Assembly: GCF_001667505.1 (NCBI RefSeq)
Contig: NZ_LZHZ01000026.1
Span: 1 to 52,532 of the forward strand
From: Mycobacterium sp. ACS1612
Lineage (GTDB): Bacteria; Actinomycetota; Actinomycetes; Mycobacteriales; Mycobacteriaceae
Length of the DNA: 52,532 bases
Direction of reading: 5' to 3'
The translations under genes were made by a program, and so were the position numbers. This document shows, in pieces, positions 8,916 through 15,115 of the stretch. Each line of letters starts with the position of its first letter. Positions within the stretch are counted from its first letter, which is position 1. The notes below the pieces were generated by a model. That model saw only the letters and a list, made by a program, of their open reading frames with translations. It was not told the origin of the DNA and did not search any database.

Positions 8916-9449
8916 TTACGCGTGCGTTCCCGCCGCAGCGCACGCTTCCTGAACCTGCTCGGCCTGATTGTTCATCTCGGTTGCGGTGCTGTTCAGACTG
9001 TCCCCTGGGATCCGCAGTCCCATCTTGACGAGCAGCTTGCTTGCCCCCAACGACCAGATCCGCATCGGATTCGCGATCGACGGGTCCAGCCCAGGGGTGC
9101 CCGCCGCCTGCATCGCCACGGCCGCCGCCTGCCGAAGGGCGGTCCTGCCCGTCAAATTGCTGGTGTCGACGGCCGGATCCGAGTAGTTGGACCCCTCGAT
9201 CGAGTCGGCGAAGTCCCCGTAGTAGTTCGACGAATCGTCAAGCACCTGAGCGAAGGCTCCGCACGCCGACACCGCGGGCTGGCTCGCATCGTCCGATGGG
9301 TCCACCGCGGTCACCACCACTGGCGGCGACGACTGATCCCCTGCGCCGTCGGCGTCGTCGGCCATCGCAATCGGCGCGACCGCCAACCCGATCCCGACGG
9401 CGACCACAGACACGGCAATGGTTCTCCCGCACACGTGTGGTGACTTCAA
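8916..9449 (-). CDS. Exported hypothetical protein, 177 aa
   Basis: The start is TTG at 9449 with GGAGG 4 nt upstream. A signal peptide (TIAVSVVAVGIGLAVAPIAMA, residues 10-30) with an AMA-DD cleavage site precedes an acidic linker. A mostly helical mature domain follows, with two Cys residues (VSACGAF and QEACAAAG) that could bridge the first and last helices. It is the first gene of a two-gene unit with the PknH-sensor-like lipoprotein, suggesting a periplasmic or envelope pair. Similar exported proteins are common in mycobacteria, but no function is known to me. Confidence 0.75.
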   Translation of the reverse strand: MKSPHVCGRTIAVSVVAVGIGLAVAPIAMADDADGAGDQSSPPVVVTAVDPSDDASQPAVSACGAFAQVLDDSSNYYGDFADSIEGSNYSDPAVDTSNLTGRTALRQAAAVAMQAAGTPGLDPSIANPMRIWSLGASKLLVKMGLRIPGDSLNSTATEMNNQAEQVQEACAAAGTHA

Positions 9450-9498
9450 GTTTCCTCCGGTTGATTCGGTCTCGCGGGTCTGATTGTTTGCGCTGACC

Positions 9499-9518
9499 CG
9501 CTACGACGCGTTGTAGCG
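9499..9518. promoter_or_regulatory. 20-bp near-perfect palindrome in divergent intergenic region
   Basis: CGCTAC GACGCGTT GTAGCG has perfect 6-bp arms and an ACGCGT core, so it is symmetric apart from one pair. It lies 50 bp upstream of the TTG start at 9449, in the 400-bp gap 9450-9849 between the lipoprotein operon and the MspA-family operon. It is an operator candidate. No gene was found in the rest of the gap; a 104-codon minus-strand frame there has no coding features. Confidence 0.4.
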
Positions 9519-9849
9519 ATCGGCCCAGCCACGTCGACGAGCCCCGTGCTGCCTCGAGGGCGATACGGAACGAAAACCACGGTCTGCGGGCCAGGTGTCC
9601 GGATGGTGAATTGACGGCGAATGGACACTATCCACTTGCCGTCCATCGGCTTTCGTGCGCCTGTGAGGGGCTTTTCAGCTGCATGTGATAGGCGAAGAAG
9701 CGCCGGCTGCGGACGCTTGTTAGACGGAAACGCGGCGCGAACTGTTCGGGGTCCGTTCACCGTTTGGAAACCCCACCATTAGAGGCTCCCTCGCGACACA
9801 CCCGTTATGAATCCGTTGTGTCCAGACCACGAGAGGCGCTACCCCAAAC

Positions 9850-10536
9850 ATGTTGAATCGCTTTGCCATGTTGGCATCCGTCTGCGTTGCGATACCGGTC
9901 GCGACCGTCGCGCCCCTCGCGCACGCCGACCCGCCTCCGCCAGCCGATCCGGCGGTACCTGTGAACGCCACCAACCCACTGCCGCCAGAAGGCGCCGTCC
10001 CGTCAGGTCCTCCGGGAGTGCTCGACACCCCGGACGGTTGGCACCTCGAGGTGGTCGGCAGCAATGAGACCCAGCTGCCGGTCGCCCCGCTGACCACCGC
10101 GATCTCGTCGCGCGAATACCTGATCGCAGGTACCTTCACCGGCAAGATCAGCGGTGGCGGCAAGACCAAGCTGAACGGCGGATCGATGGAGGCAGGCGAG
10201 CAGATCGGCTGCGGCATCATTTCCGACGAAACGGAGGTCAACCCGGGCGCGAGCTTCACTCCGGGCATCTCGATCCCGTTCACAGGCAACGGAACAGGCG
10301 GTTTCGGTGTCAGCCTGCAGGCCAAGGTGTACCTCAAGCCCGGCACCGTGACGACCGTAGCCATCGACAAGAAGTCGTTCAAGGGCAATACGACCCGCAT
10401 CACGATCACGGGTGTGCGGATCAAGACCGACCAGTGCGCCGGCCAGTCCTTCATCCGCTCGTACGCAACGCTGACGAGCTCGACCGACAACACCGACGAC
10501 GTCATCACCTACCTCGGCGTCACCAAGGCCGTTTAA
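9850..10536 (+). CDS. MspA-family porin-like protein, copy 1
   Basis: A 228-aa exported protein with a signal peptide ending at VAPLAHA-DP and a Pro-rich linker (residues 26-60). The MspA-type beta-barrel domain has REYLIAGTFTGKISG, then MEAGEQIGCGI, and a C-terminal FIRSYATLTSSTDNTDDVITYLG that parallels the MspA end (RLIASTGDSVTTYG). MspA proteins form octameric outer-membrane channels for hydrophilic nutrients in fast-growing mycobacteria. Two Cys (GCGI and DQCAGQ) could form a disulfide, unlike the Cys-free classic MspA. The ATG at 9850 has GAGAGG about 14 nt upstream. It is first in a three-gene unit. Pore function is inferred from family. Confidence 0.8.
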   Translation: MLNRFAMLASVCVAIPVATVAPLAHADPPPPADPAVPVNATNPLPPEGAVPSGPPGVLDTPDGWHLEVVGSNETQLPVAPLTTAISSREYLIAGTFTGKISGGGKTKLNGGSMEAGEQIGCGIISDETEVNPGASFTPGISIPFTGNGTGGFGVSLQAKVYLKPGTVTTVAIDKKSFKGNTTRITITGVRIKTDQCAGQSFIRSYATLTSSTDNTDDVITYLGVTKAV

Positions 10537-10568
10537 TCCACGTCGATCTCGAAGGAAAGAAAACAATC

Positions 10569-11222
10569 GTGAATCGCTTTGTCGCACTGGCTTTCTGCTC
10601 GCTGATTCCGCTCGGTCTCGCGCCGATCGCGTCGGCTGACCCCGACGATGACGGCCCACCGCCGGACACCGGCGTTGTCGAATCCTCTCCCCCGACCGTG
10701 GTGACCTCCCCGGACGGTTGGGTGCTGACCGTCGTCGCCAAGGACGAGACCCAGTTGCCAGTGGCGCCGTTGACGACGGCGGTCTCCTCGCGCGAGTACC
10801 TGGTGGGCGGCACCTTCACCGGCACGGTCACCGGCAGCGGCAAGACCACGCTGAGCGGCGGCACGCTGGAGGCCGGCTACCAGATCGGTTGCGGCATCGA
10901 ACTCGGCCAGGTCCGTCTCATCGGCCAGGCCGGTATCAGCACCTCGGGTTCGTCGATCACCGGCGGCTTGATCCCGACCGGTATCAGCTTCCCGCTGTCC
11001 GGCACCATCGAAATCCACCCGAAGCCGGGCACGGTGTCGACGGTCACCGTCGACAAGAAGACGTTCAAGGCCGCGCCGGTCCGCGTCACGCTGAAGGACA
11101 CCCACGTCAAGGTCGACGGCTGCGTGGGTCAGTCCTTCATCCGGTCGTACGCCACGCTGACGAGTTCGACCACCGATACCGACGACGTGGCGGCCTACTA
11201 CGGCGTCACCAAAGCGGTCTGA
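10569..11222 (+). CDS. MspA-family porin-like protein, copy 2
   Basis: A 217-aa paralogue of the preceding gene. The GTG start at 10569 follows GAAGGAAAGAAAACAATC, 32 nt after the upstream stop. The signal peptide ends at IASA-DP. Nearly identical landmarks are present: DETQLPVAPLTTAVSSREYL, GTLEAGYQIGCGIELG, KPGTVSTVTVDKKTFK, and a terminal SFIRSYATLTSSTTDTDDV. The two Cys are conserved between the copies. Side by side with copy 1 it suggests a recent tandem duplication and possibly a hetero-oligomeric channel. The middle of the domain differs most (ISTSGSSITGGLIPTG against TPGISIPFTGNGTGG), which is where pore-lining loops would be expected. Confidence 0.8.
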   Translation: MNRFVALAFCSLIPLGLAPIASADPDDDGPPPDTGVVESSPPTVVTSPDGWVLTVVAKDETQLPVAPLTTAVSSREYLVGGTFTGTVTGSGKTTLSGGTLEAGYQIGCGIELGQVRLIGQAGISTSGSSITGGLIPTGISFPLSGTIEIHPKPGTVSTVTVDKKTFKAAPVRVTLKDTHVKVDGCVGQSFIRSYATLTSSTTDTDDVAAYYGVTKAV

Positions 11223-11230
11223 CGTCAGGT

Positions 11231-11908
11231 ATGCCTTTGAACCGAAAAGCGTTGGCTGTCGCGAACATTGCGGCCGCCGGGTTCATCACGGTTGGTGCTG
11301 CGGTCGCCTTCGCGGCGACCGCAGCCGCCGACCCACCGCCGGATCCCGCGCCCGCGCCGGGTGACCCCGCGCCGCCACCGCCGCCGGGTCAGACGGTGCC
11401 GATGATGGGTGGCGCTCCGCTGGGACCGGAGGGCCTCGGAGTGCTGACGCAGACGGGGCAGCAGGCCAATCCCGATGCCCTCGGTGCGCCCCCGGTCACG
11501 GGCATGGATGCAAGCACGGTGCTTGGCCAGAACCCGATTCCCGCCCCTCCCGGTGGTAGCCCGGGCGCTGTACCGAATCTCAACGTGTTCAACAACGCCT
11601 ACGGCGTCCAGCAGTGTTTGAAGCCGTCGGCGCCGGGCAAGTGCGAGGAGTTCGGCGTCGATCCGGGCCAGGAGAATGCCGACGTCACCCGTCGGCAGTG
11701 GTTGGGCCGGTACATCGACATGTACCGCGCCGGGATGCTCAAGGGTGGACTGCTCGGCCAGGTACCGCAGGAGCAACTGGGTGAACCACTGCCGGGCACC
11801 GCGCCGCCGCCGGGCACCAACATTCCGCCAGGGTTGGTGCAGTTCCAGCCAGATCCGCCGCCCCCGCCGGACGCACCGCCGCCACCGGTGCCTCCACCGC
11901 CGGGCTGA
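11231..11908 (+). CDS. Exported Pro-rich protein in MspA-like operon
   Basis: A 225-aa protein starting 8 nt after the stop of porin copy 2, so probably translationally coupled. The signal peptide spans residues 1-35 (AFAATAAA-DPPP). Pro-rich flanks (DPPPDPAPAPGDPAPPPPP at the start and a PPPPPDAPPPPVPPPPG end) surround a compact central segment. That segment has two Cys (QQCLKPSAPGKCEEF) and a helical RRQWLGRYIDMYRAGMLKG region. The family is not recognised. The Pro-rich ends could span the envelope or bind wall polymers; a role as porin accessory or assembly partner is an inference from the operon alone. Confidence 0.75.
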   Translation: MPLNRKALAVANIAAAGFITVGAAVAFAATAAADPPPDPAPAPGDPAPPPPPGQTVPMMGGAPLGPEGLGVLTQTGQQANPDALGAPPVTGMDASTVLGQNPIPAPPGGSPGAVPNLNVFNNAYGVQQCLKPSAPGKCEEFGVDPGQENADVTRRQWLGRYIDMYRAGMLKGGLLGQVPQEQLGEPLPGTAPPPGTNIPPGLVQFQPDPPPPPDAPPPPVPPPPG

Positions 11909-11939
11909 GTTGTTCAGCGCCAACGGATTCGAACGTCGA

Positions 11940-11972
11940 CGGGGCCATATCCGCGAGGGTGTGGCCCCGTTT
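11940..11972. terminator. Hairpin between convergent genes
   Basis: CGGGGCCA and TGGCCCCG (8-bp perfect arms, 14-nt loop) are followed by TTT on the plus strand. It sits between the end of the MspA-like operon and the convergent thiolase stop and could end transcription of the operon. The U-tract is short. Confidence 0.45.
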
Positions 11973-11983
11973 ACCGATTTCGG

Positions 11984-13225
11984 TCAAGCGGCTTGGGGGT
12001 TTTCCAGCACCATTGCCACGCCTTGGCCGGATCCGATGCAGACACCGATGGCACCGTAACGTAGCTGTCGCTCGCGTAGCTCGATGGCAAGGGTCAGCGC
12101 GTAACGTACACCGGTAGCGCCGAATGGATGCCCGATGGCCACGGCACCCCCGTTGGGAGTGAGTTTGTCGTCGGGAACTCGGAATCCGTCGAGTTGGTTG
12201 GGCAACTCCCGCAGTACTCCAAGGGCCTGCGCGCTGAAGGCCTCGTGGATTTCCCAAACATCGATCTGTTGGGGCGTCAAGCCCGCGCGTCGTAGCGCCA
12301 GCGGTAGCGCCCAGGCGGGGGCAATCCCCATCAGTAGTGGGTCATTGCCGTAGACCGCCGAGGACACCACCCGGGCCAGTGGGACGACGCCGAGGTCGGC
12401 GGCTCGTGCGGCCGATACCAGGATCAGTGCAGCGGCCCCGTCGGACAGCGGTGTGGAGTTCCCCGCCGTCATCTGGGTGGTTCCAGGCTGGGCAGGTAGG
12501 GCGGCCAACTGCTCGAGCGTGGTGTCGTCACGGATGAATTCGTCGTGACTTATGGTGCGCTGCGGGGTTTTTCGGGTCCCCGGTATGGTCACAGGCATGA
12601 TTTCCTTGGCGAGTCTGCCCGAGTCGCGGGCGGCACGGGCGTGCTGTTGGGAGCGCAGCGCGAATGTATCGATCTCTTCCCTACTGAGTTGGTAGCGATC
12701 AGCGACGTTCTGGGCGGTTTCGATCATGCCGATGTATGCATTGCGGCCCAACAAGGCCGGATTGGGTGGGCCGCCTGCACCGGACCACATGGTGTCGAGC
12801 AGCAACTGGGGTCCCCTTGGGCTGAACGGGGCTTCGCCTTTCATGTACGCGAACCCGGAGCGCGACATAGACTCGGCGCCGCAAGCGATCCCGACACCGA
12901 GGTCGCCTGCTTTGATCGCATGCGCGATCATGGCCATGACGCTCAGTGAGGATCCGCAGAACCGATTGATGGTGGCCCCCGCCGCGCCGTCTGGGAACCC
13001 GGCGGCCAGCGCGGCCCAGCGGGCCAGGTCTCCCATGCCTTCGTGCGCGGGATTCACGCAACCGGCGATGATGTCTTCGATCTGGTCACGATCGACACCG
13101 ACGCGTTCGCAGGCCCCGACCAAGGCCAGGCCCAACAGGTCGTCGAGGCGTAAATGCGACAGAGACCCGCCGTAGCGAGCGAACGGTGTGCGCACACCGC
13201 CGAGAAGGTAGGCGTCAGTCAACAC
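11984..13225 (-). CDS. Thiolase (acetyl-CoA acetyltransferase family)
   Basis: A 413-aa thiolase-fold enzyme that makes or cleaves 3-ketoacyl-CoA. The acyl-accepting Cys90 is in NRFCGSSLSVM, the HEAF motif in VWEIHEAFSAQ, the GGAVAIGHPFGATG box gives His366, and CIGSGQG gives the second Cys, Cys396. All catalytic residues are present. The GTG start at 13225 lies 12 nt after the upstream stop. It is the last gene of a minus-strand operon with a thioredoxin-reductase-like flavoprotein, a thioredoxin and an unknown protein. That is an unusual setting for a thiolase and hints that its redox-sensitive Cys is linked to the thiol system. The substrate is unknown. Confidence 0.88.
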   Translation of the reverse strand: MLTDAYLLGGVRTPFARYGGSLSHLRLDDLLGLALVGACERVGVDRDQIEDIIAGCVNPAHEGMGDLARWAALAAGFPDGAAGATINRFCGSSLSVMAMIAHAIKAGDLGVGIACGAESMSRSGFAYMKGEAPFSPRGPQLLLDTMWSGAGGPPNPALLGRNAYIGMIETAQNVADRYQLSREEIDTFALRSQQHARAARDSGRLAKEIMPVTIPGTRKTPQRTISHDEFIRDDTTLEQLAALPAQPGTTQMTAGNSTPLSDGAAALILVSAARAADLGVVPLARVVSSAVYGNDPLLMGIAPAWALPLALRRAGLTPQQIDVWEIHEAFSAQALGVLRELPNQLDGFRVPDDKLTPNGGAVAIGHPFGATGVRYALTLAIELRERQLRYGAIGVCIGSGQGVAMVLENPQAA

Positions 13226-13237
13226 TGGTTTCAGCGG

Positions 13238-13585
13238 TCAAGCAGATTCGGCGGCGTTCGAGACATCGGGGCAGCCATCGTTGATCCATTGTTCAATCGC
13301 CCGTATGGAGTCGTCCGGCACCGGGTCGAAACCGACTGGCATGCGCGGAAATTCCGCACCGGGTCCCGATCCGAACGGTGGCTCGCCTTTTAGAGACAAG
13401 ATCAAATTCGAGTGCGCCCCGTCGCCGGACACCAGGATCGGATGCCCGAGCAGCTTCATAGTGACGAACTCATCCCGAGTGACACCGCGCCAGAAGGCGT
13501 GATGCGGTGGGCCTACCACAGTTTCTGGACCGTTGACGGCCGCATCGAGGATATCGACAACCTCACGAAAGGTATTGATGACCAT
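13238..13585 (-). CDS. Hypothetical 115-aa protein, haemless cytochrome-like
   Basis: It has a strong Shine-Dalgarno sequence (AAGGAG, 7 nt before the ATG at 13585) and no signal peptide. The pattern of an early helix, SNLILSLKG, FPRMPVGFDPVPDDSIRAI and a final EQWINDGCPD resembles the C-terminal half of planctomycete-type cytochrome c domains (which end in a WI..GAP-like helix). No CxxCH haem site is present and only one Cys (GCPD) remains. That resemblance is weak and is an inference. It sits between thioredoxin and thiolase in a co-directional operon, 12 nt from the thiolase, so a role in the same process is likely. Confidence 0.7.
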   Translation of the reverse strand: MVINTFREVVDILDAAVNGPETVVGPPHHAFWRGVTRDEFVTMKLLGHPILVSGDGAHSNLILSLKGEPPFGSGPGAEFPRMPVGFDPVPDDSIRAIEQWINDGCPDVSNAAESA

Positions 13586-13626
13586 TTGTTTCTCCTTATA
13601 GGTGTGGCTGATAACGCCTGGGTTTT

Positions 13627-13956
13627 TCAGAGATGATCACTGAGTTCGGCTAGGAGGGCGGTCTTCCCGCGTGTGCCAACGAGGCGGGCGACCGGGTCGC
13701 CTCCCTTGAAGACGATCATGGTAGGGATCGACACCACCTGGTATTGCCGAGTGGTCGTGGGATTAGCGTCGACGTCGAGCTTGGCGACGGTGAGGCGATC
13801 GCCGTTCTCGGCGGCGATTTCTTCGAGCACTGGCGCCACGGCACGGCAAGGGCCGCACCACTGCGCCCAGAAGTCCACCAGTACCGGCGTGGCGCTGTCG
13901 AGGACGTCGGCCGCAAATGAGGCATCGGTAACTGTGATCGGTGAGGATTGAGTCAT
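13627..13956 (-). CDS. Thioredoxin
   Basis: A 109-aa thioredoxin with the intact active site WCGPC (Cys34, Cys37) in VDFWAQWCGPCRAV, plus DVDANP, cis-Pro VVSIPTMIVFKGG and a C-terminal helix. It reduces protein disulfides in the cytosol. Its ATG overlaps the TGA of the thioredoxin-reductase-like gene (ATGA at 13953-13956), so the two are translationally coupled. The gene downstream starts 41 nt later with its own Shine-Dalgarno sequence. The main mycobacterial trx/trxB pair lies near the replication origin, so this is an accessory thioredoxin. The symbol is left blank because the paralogue cannot be named. Confidence 0.92.
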   Translation of the reverse strand: MTQSSPITVTDASFAADVLDSATPVLVDFWAQWCGPCRAVAPVLEEIAAENGDRLTVAKLDVDANPTTTRQYQVVSIPTMIVFKGGDPVARLVGTRGKTALLAELSDHL

Positions 13957-14918
13957 GCTTTAGCGTTGTCCTTTCTGAGGGTGACATTGATTGGGGCAGA
14001 ACGCGACTGAGCGAGCCAGCTCTGCACGTCGAGGGCGGCCCGGCAGCCGCTGGCGGCAGCGGTGACCCCTTGGCGGTACCGACAGTCGATCAGGTCGCCT
14101 GCGGCGAAAACACCATCGACATGGGTGTGGGTGCTCTGGTCTCTGGTGCGGACGTAGCCGCGGGCATCGAGGTCAATCAGTCCGTCCAGTGAAGTAGAGT
14201 TGGGAGTTTGACCGACGGCCACGAACACCGCATCCAGGTCGATGTCGCAGACCGTTTGGGCACCGCGCACACGCACCCCGGTGACGTGGTGTCGCCCCGT
14301 AATTTCGAGCACTTCGGTGCGTTGGAGGACAACTACATTGGGCTGAGCGCGCAACCGGGACACGATGCCTCTCGACGCGCGCAACTGAGGCCGATGGTGG
14401 ATGACGATCACGCGGCGGGCCAGAGTCGACAGAAAAATGGCCTCTTCTGCGGCCGCATCGCCGCCTCCGACTACGGCGACTTCGCGGCCCGCGAACTGGT
14501 CACCGTCTCGCTTGGCGCTGACGCTGACTCCGCGGCCGCGCAACTCACGCTCCCCGGGCACACCGAGTGACCGATGCACTGAACCCATCGCGAGAATGAG
14601 CGCTCCGGCGTGGCACAGGTCATCCTCGACCGCGACCGACTTGACCTCTCCTTCGAGATCGAAACCGTCGACGTCGCCGGCGTGGAATTCGGCACCGAAT
14701 CGGCGGGCTTGTGCGCGCATCGCGCGGGCGAGGTCAGGTCCACCTACAGGCGTGGCAAAGCCGGGGTAATTTTCCACCCGCCCTGCGGCCATCAAGGCAC
14801 CACCGGGCTGATGCCCCTCGATGACCAGGGTGTCGAGTCCTGCCCGTGCGGAGTAGATCGCCGCGGCGCAGGCGGCGGTACCTGACCCGACGATGATCAC
14901 GTCACGGACCCGGTACAT
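13953..14918 (-). CDS. Thioredoxin-reductase-like flavoprotein lacking the CxxC site
   Basis: A 321-aa protein with low-molecular-weight TrxR architecture. The FAD-binding motif is GSGTAACAAAIYSARAG (11-27), followed by GHQPGGALMAAGRVENYPGF, the NADPH-binding VVGGGDAAAEEA, a basic HHRPQLRAS, and a C-terminal FAD motif GVFAAGDL. The canonical redox-active CATC before the NADPH domain reads SAKR (residues 134-137) in RGRGVSVSAKRDGDQF, so both Cys are gone although the surroundings are conserved. The codons at about 14505-14525 read AGC GCC AAG CGA with no frameshift. It cannot reduce thioredoxin by the usual mechanism and may use another acceptor or act as a regulator. It is coupled to the thioredoxin gene (ATGA) and to an upstream mini-ORF (TGATG). 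Confidence 0.88.
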   Translation of the reverse strand: MYRVRDVIIVGSGTAACAAAIYSARAGLDTLVIEGHQPGGALMAAGRVENYPGFATPVGGPDLARAMRAQARRFGAEFHAGDVDGFDLEGEVKSVAVEDDLCHAGALILAMGSVHRSLGVPGERELRGRGVSVSAKRDGDQFAGREVAVVGGGDAAAEEAIFLSTLARRVIVIHHRPQLRASRGIVSRLRAQPNVVVLQRTEVLEITGRHHVTGVRVRGAQTVCDIDLDAVFVAVGQTPNSTSLDGLIDLDARGYVRTRDQSTHTHVDGVFAAGDLIDCRYRQGVTAAASGCRAALDVQSWLAQSRSAPINVTLRKDNAKA

Positions 14919-14965
14919 CAACGCTTTTCGCTCGGACGACTCAGCGCATCGCCGCCTGAATGCAT
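14918..14965 (-). CDS. 15-codon upstream ORF coupled to the TrxR-like gene
   Basis: ATG at 14965 follows AAGAGGACTAGACG (AGAGGA at a spacing of about 8), while the TrxR-like ATG itself lacks a good Shine-Dalgarno sequence. The 15-residue frame MHSGGDALSRPSEKR ends in a TGA overlapping the next ATG as TGATG. This arrangement suggests a leader peptide whose translation feeds ribosomes to the flavoprotein gene. The peptide itself shows no recognisable attenuator (no run of one amino acid). It could be chance, but the combination of Shine-Dalgarno sequence, length and exact overlap argues for function. Confidence 0.5.
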   Translation of the reverse strand: MHSGGDALSRPSEKR

Positions 14966-15032
14966 CGTCTAGTCCTCTTCGATCTGATCGCCTCGGCGTC
15001 CGAAGGCCCGGTCTCCATCAGGTTTGCGCCGA

Positions 15033-15076
15033 GTGGGGTGACTGGTCATCACCCTGCGCCCTCTTCACCCGGGTGA
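15033..15076 (-). promoter_or_regulatory. Compound operator, copy A (TCACCC half-sites)
   Basis: Plus-strand reading: GTGGGGTGAC, TGGTCATCACCC, 9 nt, then TTCACCCGGGTGA. The last part contains the perfect 12-bp palindrome TCACCCGGGTGA. Half-sites GGGTGA/TCACCC thus occur four times. It lies in the 150-bp gap between the stop of the MalT-like regulator and the uORF/TrxR-like operon. A second copy (24837-24881) differs at only two bases in the first 22 nt, with an identical 13-nt end. No other gene is seen between 14966 and 15115. Confidence 0.65.
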
Positions 15077-15115
15077 TTACTGGTGGACGGGCTTCATGCC
15101 GCATCAGTTGGCGAG

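Noticed and set aside
9446..9760. 104-codon minus-strand frame in the gap before the MspA-like operon
   Set aside because: It has no Shine-Dalgarno sequence, is Arg/Pro-biased as expected from GC-rich noncoding DNA, and overlaps the start and Shine-Dalgarno sequence of the exported gene at 9449.
13953..14918. Possibility that the missing CxxC in the TrxR-like protein is a frameshift artefact
   Set aside because: The reading frame is continuous and conserved motifs on both sides are in register, so this is substitution rather than a shift.
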